DNA of 64,000 nucleotides from Myxococcaceae bacterium (GTDB lineage: Bacteria; Myxococcota_A; Polyangia; Polyangiales; Ga0077539): assembly GCA_004297725.1 (NCBI GenBank), contig SCUS01000102.1, positions 62,001-126,000 on the forward strand, given 5' to 3'. Positions 51,910-61,574 of this stretch are shown piece after piece. Within the stretch, counting starts at the first letter, position 1, and each line of letters begins with the position of its first letter. The notes beneath the pieces were generated by a model, which was not told where the DNA came from, ran no database searches, and saw only the letters and a program-made list of their open reading frames with translations. The position numbers and the translations under genes are program-made.

Positions 51910-54468
51910 ATGCCGTACCGCCCTTCCGAGATCGAGCCGCTCTGGCAGGACCACTGGGAGAAGCACGACAGCTACGTCGCGCGCATCGTCCCGGGGCAGC
52001 CGAAGTTCTATGCGCTGGACATGTTCCCGTACCCGAGCGGGAAGGGCCTCCACGTGGGGCACCCCGCGGGCTACACGGCCAGCGACGTGGTGTGCCGCTT
52101 CAAGCGCGCCCGCGGCTTCAACGTGCTGCACCCCATCGGCTACGACTCCTTCGGGCTCCCCGCCGAGCAGCGCGCCATCGACGAGGGCATCGCCCCGCAG
52201 GTGTCCACCGCGGAGGCCATCGAGACCTTCCGACGCCAGTTGAAGCGCCTCGGCTACTCCTATGACTGGTCGCGGGAGATCTCCACCTGCGACCCGGCCT
52301 ACTACAAGTGGACCCAGTGGATCTTCACCCGCCTCTACGCGAAGCGCATCGCGTACGTGGGCGAAGGGTTCGTCAACTGGTGCCCCGAGCTGGGCACGGT
52401 GCTCGCCAACGACGAGGTCATCGACGGCAAGAGCGAGCGCGGCAACCACCCCGTCGAGCGCAAGCGCATGTCGCAGTGGATGCTGCGCATCTCGGCCTAC
52501 GCCGACCGGCTGCTCTCGGGCCTCGACACCATCGACTGGCCCGAGGCCACCAAGACCGCGCAGCGAGAGTGGATCGGCCGCTCCGAGGGGGCCTTCGTCG
52601 ACTTCGCGGTGGAGGGATCGAGCGAGAAGGTCACGGTCTTCACCACGCGCCCCGACACGCTCTTCGGCGCGACCTACCTGGTGCTCGCCCCGGAGCACTC
52701 GATGGTCGACGGCTTCACCACCGAGGCGCAGCGCGAGGCCGTCGCGGCCTACCAGAAGCGCACCGCGGGGCGCAGCGAGCGCGACCGCCAGGCGAGCAAG
52801 GAGAAGACCGGCGTCGACACCGGTGCGAGGGCCATCAACCCGGCGACCGGCAAGACCATCCCGGTGTGGATCGCGGACTACGTCATCGCTGGCTACGGCA
52901 CCGGCGCGATCATGGCGGTGCCGGGTCACGACGAGCGCGACTGGGAGTTCGCGAAGGCGATGGGGTTACCCATCGTCGAGGTGATCTCCGGCGGCGACGT
53001 GGCGAAGGCCGCGTATGCGGGCGACGGGGTCATGGTGAACAGCGGGCCCTTCGACGGGACGGCCACGGCGGGCGGCGAGGCGATCCGGAAGGTGACCGCG
53101 TGGCTCGCGGAGAAGGGCTGCGCCAGGGCGACGGTGAACTTCAAGATCCGCGACTGGACCTTCGCGCGGCAGCGCTACTGGGGAGAGCCCATCCCGGTGC
53201 TGAAGGACGGCGAGCAGGTGGTGCGCGCGCTCACGCTCGACGAGCTCCCGCTGGAGCTGCCTCCGGTGGCCGACTACGCCCCCACCGGCACCGGCGAGTC
53301 GCCGCTCGCTCGCGCGGTGAACTGGCTCGACGTGGACGATCCCGTCACGGGCCGACACCTGCGACGCGAGGTCGACACCATGCCCGGCTCGGCGGGGTCG
53401 AGCTGGTACTTCCTGCGGTATTGCGATCCGCACAACGACCAGGAGTTCTGCTCTCGCGAGGCCAGCGACTACTGGATGCCCGTCGACCTCTACGTGGGCG
53501 GCGCGGAGCACCGGGTGGGGCACCTGCTGTACTCGCGCATGTGGCAGAAGGCCCTCTTCGACGAGGGCTTCGTGCGCGACGAGGAGCCCTTCGCCAAGCT
53601 GCGCCACCAGGGGATGGTGCTCGCGAGGACCTTCTACATCGCCGGGGAGAGCGGGAAGTTCAACCACCTGACGATCCCCGAGAGCGTGGTGAAGGACGAC
53701 GACCGGACGGCCCTCATCCGGGCGGCCGGGCACGACGAGCCGGTGGCCGCGGAGGTGCGCTGGGAGAAGATGTCCAAGCGCAAGGGCAACGTGGTGAACC
53801 CCGACGACATCATCGACCTGTACGGGGTCGACTCGCTGCGGGTGTACCTGTGTTTCCTCACTCCGCTGGAGAGCGACAAGCCCTGGCAGACGAGCCAGCT
53901 CGAGGCGCAGCACGACTGGCTGAAGCGCGTCTGGCGGCTCTTCTTCGAGGGCGACGACGACAGCCCCCGGGCGCAGGACGTCGCCCCGACGCCCGATGAG
54001 CTCAAGCTGCTGCACCGCGCGGTGGACAAGGTCACCCGCGACATCGAGGCGCTCAGCCTGAACACGGCCATCTCCGCGCTGCACGTCGCCACGCGAGACC
54101 TCGCCCGCATGGGCACCCGCTCTCGGGAGGTGCTCGCCCCGCTGGCGCAGCTCGTGGCGCCCTTCGCGCCGCACCTCGCGGAGACCCTCTGGACGCGAGG
54201 CGCGGGCAAGCCCGTGACGCCGGGTGGCGTGGCCTACGAGCCCTGGCCGGTGGCCGAGGCGAAGTGGCTGGTCGACGACACGGTCACCATCGGCGTGCAG
54301 GTCAACGGCAAGACCGCGGGCACCATCGAGCTGGCGCTGGACGCCGACGAGGAGACCGCCGTCGCGGCGGCGAAGGCGCTGGATTCCGTGGGTCGGCAGC
54401 TCGCCGGGAAGAGCGTCGCCAAGGTGATCTACAAGGCAGGGAAGATCCTCAACCTCATCGCGAAGTGA
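51910..54468 (+). CDS. leuS: Leucyl-tRNA synthetase
   Basis: The product is 852 residues, normal for a bacterial LeuRS. HIGH-type motif FPYPSGKGLHVGHPAGY (about 38-54), editing-domain block TFRPDTLFGATYL-like VFTTRPDTLFGATYLVLAPEH (CP1), and KMSKRKGNVVNPDDII (about 620), then the anticodon/zinc and C-terminal domains. It charges tRNA-Leu and edits Ile/norvaline. AGGGGGC lies just before the ATG. The only essential translation gene in the window; it marks this as chromosomal. Confidence 0.97.
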   Translation: MPYRPSEIEPLWQDHWEKHDSYVARIVPGQPKFYALDMFPYPSGKGLHVGHPAGYTASDVVCRFKRARGFNVLHPIGYDSFGLPAEQRAIDEGIAPQVSTAEAIETFRRQLKRLGYSYDWSREISTCDPAYYKWTQWIFTRLYAKRIAYVGEGFVNWCPELGTVLANDEVIDGKSERGNHPVERKRMSQWMLRISAYADRLLSGLDTIDWPEATKTAQREWIGRSEGAFVDFAVEGSSEKVTVFTTRPDTLFGATYLVLAPEHSMVDGFTTEAQREAVAAYQKRTAGRSERDRQASKEKTGVDTGARAINPATGKTIPVWIADYVIAGYGTGAIMAVPGHDERDWEFAKAMGLPIVEVISGGDVAKAAYAGDGVMVNSGPFDGTATAGGEAIRKVTAWLAEKGCARATVNFKIRDWTFARQRYWGEPIPVLKDGEQVVRALTLDELPLELPPVADYAPTGTGESPLARAVNWLDVDDPVTGRHLRREVDTMPGSAGSSWYFLRYCDPHNDQEFCSREASDYWMPVDLYVGGAEHRVGHLLYSRMWQKALFDEGFVRDEEPFAKLRHQGMVLARTFYIAGESGKFNHLTIPESVVKDDDRTALIRAAGHDEPVAAEVRWEKMSKRKGNVVNPDDIIDLYGVDSLRVYLCFLTPLESDKPWQTSQLEAQHDWLKRVWRLFFEGDDDSPRAQDVAPTPDELKLLHRAVDKVTRDIEALSLNTAISALHVATRDLARMGTRSREVLAPLAQLVAPFAPHLAETLWTRGAGKPVTPGGVAYEPWPVAEAKWLVDDTVTIGVQVNGKTAGTIELALDADEETAVAAAKALDSVGRQLAGKSVAKVIYKAGKILNLIAK

Positions 54469-54476
54469 AGTGTGCG

Positions 54477-54494
54477 GGGGGGCCCGAGCCCCCC
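54477..54494. terminator. GGGGGGC-CCGA-GCCCCCC hairpin between convergent genes
   Basis: A 7-base GC stem with tetraloop sits 8 bases after the leuS stop and before the end of the convergent gene. No T tract; probably a bidirectional terminator. Confidence 0.55.
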
Positions 54495-54504
54495 GGCGCG
54501 CGGC

Positions 54505-55149
54505 TCAGGCGATGGGCGGCCAGATCGAGCTGACGCCCGGGTCTTCCGGCAGGAAGACCACCCACAGCGGCTCTCCCGGCTGGCGCAGCGCGTTCACGAT
54601 GTCCCAGCCCTTGGTCGAGCCGCCGAGGGCCTGGCCGTTCACGTAGAACACGTACTCGATGCGGTAGGGGCTGCGGCCGTTGATGATCTCGCTGTGGTCC
54701 TGCCGGACGCCGACGAGCTGACCCTCGGCGACGAGGCCGCGGGTGAGCGCGTCGATCTGCCGCAGCGCCGACTTGCGCGAGCCCGAGCGGAGCCCCCAGC
54801 CGATGCTGCCGAAGAGCGCGCCGAAGGCGAAGAACGAGAGGCCCAGCGGCAAGAGCACGAAGCACAGCCCGAGGCCGATCGCCGCGAACACCGCCCCGAG
54901 GGACGCGAAGATGGTGCCGACGATGGCGCCGACGTTCTTCGAAAACAGCAGCTCTCGCGTGTAGCGCTCGGGCAGCCGACGAGGGCCGGGCGGGGGCGCC
55001 GCCGCGCGCGTCGGGCCGGGCGGGGCGGGCAGCGCGCCGCCGCAGTTGCCGCACTCGACGGCGACCATCCCCGCGGGCCAGTGGTGCTTGCACCACGGGC
55101 AGGTCACCCCCGCAGCGCCAGGCGCCGCAAACATCCCATGCTGCATCAT
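54505..55149 (-). CDS. Zinc-ribbon membrane protein (DUF3592-like)
   Basis: The product is 214 residues with GGAGG spaced 5 bases before the first ATG. The N-terminus holds a zinc ribbon (CPWCKHHW...VECGNCGG, residues about 17-40), a Pro/Arg linker, two membrane helices (about 72-120; VGAIVGTIFASLGAVFAAIGLGLCFVLLPLGLSFFAFGALFGSIGW) and a C-terminal beta domain (VGVRQDHSEIINGRSPYRIEYVFYVNGQ). This resembles DUF3592 membrane proteins. Function unknown. Converges with leuS. Confidence 0.8.
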   Translation of the reverse strand: MMQHGMFAAPGAAGVTCPWCKHHWPAGMVAVECGNCGGALPAPPGPTRAAAPPPGPRRLPERYTRELLFSKNVGAIVGTIFASLGAVFAAIGLGLCFVLLPLGLSFFAFGALFGSIGWGLRSGSRKSALRQIDALTRGLVAEGQLVGVRQDHSEIINGRSPYRIEYVFYVNGQALGGSTKGWDIVNALRQPGEPLWVVFLPEDPGVSSIWPPIA

Positions 55150-55207
55150 CGCGACCTCCGAGCTCCCGCGTACACCATCGGGCGGCCCCGGGCCAACGGG
55201 CGCCGCG

Positions 55208-56560
55208 TCAGTCGCTCCGTCGGCCGCACGGAAGCTCGATGCCCACGGTGGTCCCTCTCGCCGAGGGGAGCAGCCTCGCCTCGCCGCCGTGCTTGAGGGC
55301 CACATCGGCCACGAAGGCCAGCCCCAGGCCCGTCTGCGACCCCGGCGTCGAGCCCCGGTAGAAGGGCTCGAACACCTTCGCCCGCTCCTCCTCCGGGATG
55401 CCCGGGCCCTCGTCGTGGACCACCAGCCGACACGCCCCATCGCCGCCTCGGGCGCTGATCTCCACGCGGCTCCCCGACGGGGCGAAGCGGATCGAGTTGT
55501 CCACGAGGTTCTCCAGCGCCTGCGAGACCAGCAGCGGATCGCACCGGCACGGCACCGTCGCGTCGCCCTCCACGACGAGGCTGATCCCCGCGGCGTCGGC
55601 GGCGGTCGACAGGCGCTCGACGACGTCGCGCAGCAGCGAGCGCAGGTCGACGTCCTGCAGATCGATCGGCTGCGAGCGGAGGCTCTCGAAGTCCAGCAGC
55701 TTGCGGGCGAGCAGCGTCAGGCGCTCGGTCTCCTTGCGCGCCATCTCCAGGGCCTCGCGGAGCTGACCCACGTCGCGAGGGCGCCGCAGCGCCAGGTCGA
55801 TCTCGGTGCGCAGCACCGCGAGCGGGGTGCGTAGCTGGTGCGCCGCGTTGGCCAGGAAGCGCTCGTGGGCGAGCCGCTGCTCGTGGAGAAAGCGCGCGGC
55901 GTCGGTGAGCGCCCGGCCCAGCGTGGCGAGCTCGTCGGCGCCCTCGGCGCGGTGTTCGGGCGGAGGCGCGGCGCCGCCGATCGAGGGCACGAAGCCGATG
56001 AGGTCGGTCACCCGCCGGGCGAGGCTGCGCGCCTGCGCATAGAGCACGAAGGCCAGCAGGAGCGTGATGCCAGCGACGGTCCCTCCGATGGCCTGGTAGA
56101 ACGAGCGCATGGTGGCCTCGACCGGGTCGAGCGAGGCCACGAGGTGCAGGGTGTAGAGCCCGTCCCCGGGGCGGGCCACGCCCAGGGTCAGCGTGCGGCG
56201 GCGGGAGTCCGGCGACTCCAGCCGGGGGTGGCCGGGGCCCGTCGCGCGCGGCACCGGCGTCGGAGAGCGACCCTCCGGCACGGTCATGACCACCCGGCCC
56301 AGCGGGTCGATGAGGGAGGTCTCCGGCGCGAAGGCCATCACCTCCGCCGCCAGCGCCGAGCGCGGCATGTGGACGTGCGGTCGGCCGTCGGGCCCGTCGA
56401 AGAGGCTGACCGACTCCACCGCCGCCTGCGCCAGGAGCCGGCGGTCGACGTCCTGCACCAGCGAGCGGCGGAAGAGCCCGCCCGCGATGGTCACCGAGCA
56501 GAGCAGGCCCGCGAGCGGCAGCACCACGCCGAGCCCGAGGATGCGGGGGACGAGCTTCAT
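55208..56560 (-). CDS. Sensor histidine kinase (heavy-metal-type two-component system)
   Basis: The product is 450 residues; ATG overlaps the regulator stop (ATGA). Two membrane helices (about 6-28 and 160-182) flank a periplasmic sensor of about 130 residues. The H-box FLANAAHQLRTPLAVLRTEID (about 242), N-box QALENLVDNSIRFAP, G1 VHDEGPGIPEEER and G2 GLGLAFV are intact, so it is an active kinase/phosphatase. CusS/CzcS-like. It pairs with the next gene upstream in the operon. Confidence 0.92.
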   Translation of the reverse strand: MKLVPRILGLGVVLPLAGLLCSVTIAGGLFRRSLVQDVDRRLLAQAAVESVSLFDGPDGRPHVHMPRSALAAEVMAFAPETSLIDPLGRVVMTVPEGRSPTPVPRATGPGHPRLESPDSRRRTLTLGVARPGDGLYTLHLVASLDPVEATMRSFYQAIGGTVAGITLLLAFVLYAQARSLARRVTDLIGFVPSIGGAAPPPEHRAEGADELATLGRALTDAARFLHEQRLAHERFLANAAHQLRTPLAVLRTEIDLALRRPRDVGQLREALEMARKETERLTLLARKLLDFESLRSQPIDLQDVDLRSLLRDVVERLSTAADAAGISLVVEGDATVPCRCDPLLVSQALENLVDNSIRFAPSGSRVEISARGGDGACRLVVHDEGPGIPEEERAKVFEPFYRGSTPGSQTGLGLAFVADVALKHGGEARLLPSARGTTVGIELPCGRRSD

Positions 56561-57246
56561 CGCTCCGGCGACGGAGCCACGAGGAGCCGGTATCCGCTGC
56601 CCCGGACCGTGGCGATGGACACCCGCCGGGCGCCCGCGGTCTCGAGCTTCAATCGAAGGTAGCCGACGTACACGTCGACCACGTTGGCGTCGCCCTCGTA
56701 GTGGGCGCCCCACACCTTGGAGAGCAGCTCGCTGCGGGTGCGGATGTCCCCGGGGCGCTCGGCGAAGGCGCTCAGCAGCTGAAACTCCCGGCTGGTGAGC
56801 TCGACCGCGCCGGACGGCCCGATGAGCTGCCGGCGCGCCCGCTGAAACTGCAGGTCCCCCAGCGCCGTGGCGCCGGTCGCCCCCGCGGAGGCCCGCCGGT
56901 GAAGGGCCTCGAGGCGGGCGATGAGCTCCTCGAAGTCGAAGGGCTTCACCAGGAAGTCATCGGCGCCGGTACGGAGCGCGAGCACCTTCTCGCCGGATGA
57001 TCCTCGCGCGGTGAGCATCAGCACCGGGGTCGAGAGACCCTCGGCGCGCCAGGTGCGCAGCAGCGTGATGCCGTCGGCGTCGGGCAGCCCCCAGTCCAGG
57101 ATGATCACGTCGTAGTCGGCGTACCGCACGCTCTCCGTCGCCCTCGCGGCGGAGTCGCAGGTGTCCACCGTGTGGCCCTCCTCGGTGAGCCCGCGCCGGA
57201 GAAGTTGGCTCATGCGCGGCTCGTCCTCGATGACCAGCACCTTCAC
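56557..57246 (-). CDS. OmpR-family response regulator (CusR/CzcR-type)
   Basis: The product is 229 residues from GTG 57246, with GGAGGAGGG directly upstream; GTGA overlap with the pump gene. Receiver domain: E7-D8 acid pair, phospho-acceptor Asp51 (VIILDWGLPD), LMLTARG and LVKPFDFEEL. The winged-helix effector is at about 130-225 (VELTSREFQLLSAF, RVSIATVRGSGYRLL). It probably controls the efflux operon upstream, where the TGAGA-N4-TCTCA repeat at 61452 is a candidate site. Confidence 0.93.
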   Translation of the reverse strand: MKVLVIEDEPRMSQLLRRGLTEEGHTVDTCDSAARATESVRYADYDVIILDWGLPDADGITLLRTWRAEGLSTPVLMLTARGSSGEKVLALRTGADDFLVKPFDFEELIARLEALHRRASAGATGATALGDLQFQRARRQLIGPSGAVELTSREFQLLSAFAERPGDIRTRSELLSKVWGAHYEGDANVVDVYVGYLRLKLETAGARRVSIATVRGSGYRLLVAPSPER

Positions 57247-60200
57247 TCGGCCCTCCTCCTTCGCGCCTGCAGCTTCGTGAAGGCCACCCGCAGCGTCGGG
57301 AGCACCAGCAGGGTGAGCGTCGTCGAGGTGATGAGCCCGCCGATGACCACCGTCGCCAGGGGGCGCTGCACCTCCGAGCCAGCCCCCCGGGCGAGCGCCA
57401 TCGGGAGGAAGCCCAGCGCCGCCACCAGCGCGGTCATCGAGACCGGCCGGGTGCGCGACCTCGTCGCGGCCAGCGTGGCCTCGGCGGGGTCGGTCCCTCC
57501 TCGCTCCAGCACGTCGATCTCGGTCACCAGCACGGTGCCGTTCATCACCGCGATGCCCCAGAGGGCGATGAACCCGATGCCCGCGGAGATGGAGAGCGCC
57601 ATCCCCCGCGCTGCGAGCGCGAACACCCCGCCCACCGCGGCGAAGGGCACGTGGGCGAGCACCCACAGCACCGGGCCCGGTCGTCCGAAGTGGATGAACA
57701 GCACGAAGCCGATCAGTAGCAGCACCGCGGGGATCACGAAACCTAGCCGTCTGCGGGCGTCCTGAAGGGTCTCGTACTGCCCGCCCCAGGAGAGCCGCGA
57801 CCCCTCGGCGAGCCTCACCTCCCGGGCCACCTTCGCGGTCGCCTCCTGCACCACGTCGCCCAGCTCCCGGCCGCGCACGTTGAAGCCCAGGAGCATGCGG
57901 CGCTCGCCGTTCCAGCGGTACATCGCCGCGGGCGCGGTCTGCCGCCGCACCGTCGCCACCTCCGAGAGCGGCACCAGCATCGCCCCCGGCGCCGGGATCA
58001 TCGCGCTCGCCAGCGCGTGCGGGTGCGGCGGATCGGCGCCCAGCCGGAGCGTGACGGGGATCTCCCTCGGGCCGTCGTAGGTGACGCCCACCTGGAGCCC
58101 GAGGCGCATCGCCCCCACCACGTCGAGCACGTCCACCGCGGACATCCCTCGCTGCCCCGCGGCGAGCGAGTTGGGCCGCACCTCCAGCAGGGGGATCTCG
58201 TCCTCGGCCAGCACCCGGGGATCGGCCACCCCGGGGATGTGGGCGACGGTGTCCCGCACGTGCTGCACGGTGGTGCGCAGCGACGCGAGGTCCTGCCCGA
58301 GGACGCTCACCACCACGTCGTAGGGAGCCCCGCCCAGCAGCTCGTTGAAGCGCATCTGGATGGGCTGGGTGAAGGCCGGCTCGGAGTGCGGCGTGGCCAC
58401 CTCGATGCGCCGCATGAGCTGCTGCAGGAGCTTCTCCCGGGTCATGCCGGGGCGCCACCGCTCCGGCGGGCTGAGCGCGACGAACACGTCCGACTGCTCG
58501 AGCCCCATGGTGTCGGTGGCGATCGCCGGGCTGCCGATGCGGGACACCACGTCGGCCACCTCGGGGGTGCCGGCGAGCACGGCGAGCTCCATCCGTCGGG
58601 CCTGCTCGATCGCCCCGGTGATGCCCAGGTCGGCGGTGCGGGTCGTCTGGATCACCAGGGCGCCCTCGTCGAGGGTGGGGGCGAGCTCGGCGCCGAGGCG
58701 GGAGAGCGTCGCGATGGAGGCCCCCAGCGCGGCGAGGGAGAGCCCCAGCACCAGCACCGGGCGGACCACCGTGCGCTGGATGGCGAAGCCGTGGGCGCGC
58801 TCGATCCAGCGGACGAGGCGCGGGGAGGTCGCGGGGATGTCGCGGGCCCGGATGAACTGCGCCGCCGCGGCCGGGATGAAGGTCAGCGTGAAGAGCAGCG
58901 TGACGAGCAGCGCCAGCACCACGGTGATCGCCATCGGGCGGAAGAGCTTGCCGTCGACGCCGGTCAGCGAGAGCACCGGCACGTACACCAGCAGGATCAC
59001 GAAGACCCCGAAGAAGGACGGCCGCGCGACCGCGGAGCACGCCTGCGCGACGCGATCGGCCCACGGGGTCTCCGTCTCGTCGTCGTCGCTCGCCCGGTGG
59101 AAGACGTGCTCGACCAGCACCACGGCGCCGTCGACCAGCAGGCCGAAGTCCACCGCCCCGAGGCTCATGAGGTTGCCCGAGACGCCGAGGAGGGTCATCG
59201 CCGCGGTGGCCCCCAGCATCGCGACGGGGATGGTGAGCGCCACCACCACGCCGGCGCGGGCGCTCCCCAGCGTGAGGAAGAGCACGAGGCACACCAGGAG
59301 CCCGCCCTCGGCGAGGCTCCGGGCGACGGTGCGGAGCGTGGCGTCGACCAGCGCGCTGCGGTCGTAGACCACGTCGACCTGCACGTCGCGGGGCAGCACC
59401 TGACGGACGTCGTGCATCTTCAGCCGCACGGCGCGGGTGACGTCTCGGGCGTTGGCGCCGATGAGCATCTGGGTCATCACGTAGACGGTCTCGCCGCGGC
59501 CGTTGCGCGAGGCGGCCCCGAGGCGGGGAGCGGCCCCCTCGGCGATGGTGGCGACGTCGCCGACGCGGACGGCGGCGCCCTGGGAGAACTTCACCACGGC
59601 GTCGCCGAGGTCTCGGGGGGTGCGGGGGAGGAAGGTTCCTCGCAGGAGGATGTGGTGGTCGCCGGTCTCGAGGGAGGCCCCGGGCTGGCTGCCCACGGTG
59701 CGCGTGAGGGCCACGCGGAGCTCGTCGAGGGTGACCCCCCGGGCGACGAGCTGGTTGGGGTCTGCGCGCACCTCCATGGTGCGCTGGGCGCCTCCCCAGG
59801 TGTTGACCTCCACGATGCCCGGCACGGTCTTCAGCACCGGGGCGACGCGGAGCTCGACGAGCTCGAGCAGCTCTGAAGGGGTGCGCGTGGGAGCGGAGAC
59901 GGTGAAGTGAAACACCTCGCCGAGGCCGCCGGAAATTGGGCCGAGCTCGGGGGGCTCCACGCCGCTGGCGCGCGCCCCGGCGGCGGTGGCCATGCGCTCG
60001 GCCACGAGCTGTCGTGCGCGGAGCAGGTCGACGTCCTCGTCGAAGACCAGGGTGATGGCCGAGAGGCCGTAGCGCGACAGGCTGCGGACGTTGTCGAGCC
60101 CGGGCAGGCCGCCGAAGCTGGCCTCGAGGGGGCGCGTCACCCGCTGCTCGACCTCCTCGGGGGTGAGGCCCGGGGCGCGGGTGAGCACCTGCACCTGGTT

Positions 60201-60332
60201 GCTGGTGATGTCGGGCAGCGCGTCGAGCTTGAGGTGGACCGCGATGGCCAGGAGGCCCGCCGCGAGCAGCGCCCAGAGCACGAGCACCCATCCCCGCTTC
60301 GCGACGGAGTACGCGACGATGGACTCGATCAT
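57243..60332 (-). CDS. HME-RND heavy-metal efflux pump (CzcA/CusA family)
   Basis: The product is 1029 residues, normal for the family. ATG 60332 (MIESIVAYSVAKRGWVLVLW) overlaps the adaptor stop. Twelve membrane helices and two large periplasmic loops are expected. TM4 carries the charged relay DFGLLVDGAVVLVE (D-x6-x-D-x6-E), the HME-RND hallmark of monovalent or divalent metal pumps. FPALPDITSNQVQVLT-like ALPDITSNQVQVLTRAPGLTPEEVEQ is the CzcA N-terminal block. It exports a metal ion (Zn, Co, Cd, Ni, Cu or Ag) using the proton gradient. Metal specificity cannot be assigned safely. Confidence 0.94.
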   Translation of the reverse strand: MIESIVAYSVAKRGWVLVLWALLAAGLLAIAVHLKLDALPDITSNQVQVLTRAPGLTPEEVEQRVTRPLEASFGGLPGLDNVRSLSRYGLSAITLVFDEDVDLLRARQLVAERMATAAGARASGVEPPELGPISGGLGEVFHFTVSAPTRTPSELLELVELRVAPVLKTVPGIVEVNTWGGAQRTMEVRADPNQLVARGVTLDELRVALTRTVGSQPGASLETGDHHILLRGTFLPRTPRDLGDAVVKFSQGAAVRVGDVATIAEGAAPRLGAASRNGRGETVYVMTQMLIGANARDVTRAVRLKMHDVRQVLPRDVQVDVVYDRSALVDATLRTVARSLAEGGLLVCLVLFLTLGSARAGVVVALTIPVAMLGATAAMTLLGVSGNLMSLGAVDFGLLVDGAVVLVEHVFHRASDDDETETPWADRVAQACSAVARPSFFGVFVILLVYVPVLSLTGVDGKLFRPMAITVVLALLVTLLFTLTFIPAAAAQFIRARDIPATSPRLVRWIERAHGFAIQRTVVRPVLVLGLSLAALGASIATLSRLGAELAPTLDEGALVIQTTRTADLGITGAIEQARRMELAVLAGTPEVADVVSRIGSPAIATDTMGLEQSDVFVALSPPERWRPGMTREKLLQQLMRRIEVATPHSEPAFTQPIQMRFNELLGGAPYDVVVSVLGQDLASLRTTVQHVRDTVAHIPGVADPRVLAEDEIPLLEVRPNSLAAGQRGMSAVDVLDVVGAMRLGLQVGVTYDGPREIPVTLRLGADPPHPHALASAMIPAPGAMLVPLSEVATVRRQTAPAAMYRWNGERRMLLGFNVRGRELGDVVQEATAKVAREVRLAEGSRLSWGGQYETLQDARRRLGFVIPAVLLLIGFVLFIHFGRPGPVLWVLAHVPFAAVGGVFALAARGMALSISAGIGFIALWGIAVMNGTVLVTEIDVLERGGTDPAEATLAATRSRTRPVSMTALVAALGFLPMALARGAGSEVQRPLATVVIGGLITSTTLTLLVLPTLRVAFTKLQARRRRAE

Positions 60333-61405
60333 GGCCGCGCGCCTCCGTCGACGAGCCCCTCGCCGCGCGCCGGATCGGATGCGACGAGGGCGCCCTCCGG
60401 GAGCGCGGCGCGGACGATGGCGTCGGCGTTGGCGACGCGCACCAGCTCGACGGGCACGAGCGCGGCGCCCGCCCCGGAGCGGGTGCGAGCGACGACGAAG
60501 CGCCCGGGGCCCCGAGCGCCCACGGCGGTCGCAGGGACCAGCCAGGTGCCCGCGCCCGCGGGGCTGTGCACGAGGACCCTGCCCTCCGCCGCGGCGGGCA
60601 TCTCGGCTCCTGCGGGCGGCTCGAACCACGCCAGGTAGCCGAGGCCCGTCGGGGCCGGAACCTGGTTGACCAGCGCGATCGGGGCCGACCCCGCGGCGGA
60701 GCGAAACGAGTACGTCGCCCCCTCCGCCGGACGCGCCGGGAAGGTCGCCTCGATGCGTTGCCCCACGCGGCTGCGAACCCGGGCGATGGGCCCGTCCTCC
60801 GGGCGGCGCAGCTCACCGAGCGTCGCGGGTACCTCCGTGACCACGCCCGCGATGGGGCTGCGCAGCACGATGGTTCCTCCGCGGGAGATGCCCGCCCCGG
60901 TGATCACCGCGCTGGCGCGCAGCCGATCGGCGCTGTGCCGGGCGATCTCCAGGTCGACGGCGGCGACCTCCGAGGCCTGCACCAGCCGCTCTCGCTCCAG
61001 CAGTCCGAGCTGCGTCCTGCGCCGACGCAGGATCGCGAGCGCGCTGTCCGCCCCGGTCAGGGTCGCGAGGGCGACGTCGATCTCGGGCATCACGACGCGC
61101 GCGATGGGGTCCCCCTGGGAGACCGTGTCGCCCGGTCGCACCGCGAGGCTCACGAGGCGCGCTGGCAACGGCGGGACCACCACCGCCTCGGAGGCGCTCG
61201 TGCGCAGCAGCCGCGCGGGGTACTCCTCGGGCGACGCCTCGGAGGCGGGGCGCACGGCGATCCACGCGAAGGACGAGCTCGGCGGGGCGCACGCCGAGGC
61301 AGGCGGAGCGGGCGACGGCTCGCTCGCGGGCTCGCGGCACCCGGCGAGCATCGAGAGTGCGATCACCGGGGCGATCGACACCAGCAGGGACGGCACGCGA
61401 TGCAT
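60329..61405 (-). CDS. RND periplasmic adaptor (membrane-fusion) lipoprotein
   Basis: The product is 358 residues with TAGGAG 6 bases before the ATG. Lipobox SMLAGC. The barrel-sandwich (LVSLAVRPGDTVSQGDPIARVVMPEID) and alpha-hairpin (ALATLTGADSALAILRRRRTQLGLLERERLVQASEVAAVDLEIARH) are classical, followed by SPIAGVVTEVPATLGEL and beta-barrel/MP domains (VARTRSGAGAALVPVELVRV). It links pump and outer-membrane channel. No Met-rich N-terminus of CusB type is seen, arguing mildly against Cu/Ag. First gene of the operon. Confidence 0.9.
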   Translation of the reverse strand: MHRVPSLLVSIAPVIALSMLAGCREPASEPSPAPPASACAPPSSSFAWIAVRPASEASPEEYPARLLRTSASEAVVVPPLPARLVSLAVRPGDTVSQGDPIARVVMPEIDVALATLTGADSALAILRRRRTQLGLLERERLVQASEVAAVDLEIARHSADRLRASAVITGAGISRGGTIVLRSPIAGVVTEVPATLGELRRPEDGPIARVRSRVGQRIEATFPARPAEGATYSFRSAAGSAPIALVNQVPAPTGLGYLAWFEPPAGAEMPAAAEGRVLVHSPAGAGTWLVPATAVGARGPGRFVVARTRSGAGAALVPVELVRVANADAIVRAALPEGALVASDPARGEGLVDGGARP

Positions 61406-61451
61406 GACGGCTCCTATAGGGCCGATGCTCGGAAAGAACCTGTGGGCCAGA

Positions 61452-61465
61452 TGAGAGGGTTCTCA
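61452..61465. promoter_or_regulatory. TGAGA-GGGT-TCTCA inverted repeat, candidate response-regulator site
   Basis: A perfect 5-base inverted repeat with a 4-base spacer, 46 bases upstream of the adaptor ATG at 61405; an outer AGAACC/GGTTCT pair (61435-61440 with 61458-61463) overlaps it. It lies in the 169-base divergent gap before the LRR gene. Confidence 0.4.
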
Positions 61466-61574
61466 GACTGGACCCACCGGCGGGGCGACGCGGGGGGCGC
61501 CGGTGGTTCCGCGCGAGACCATTGAGGGAGGAGGCGTGATATCGACCTCGGCCCAGGAGGCCCGAAGACGCCCG

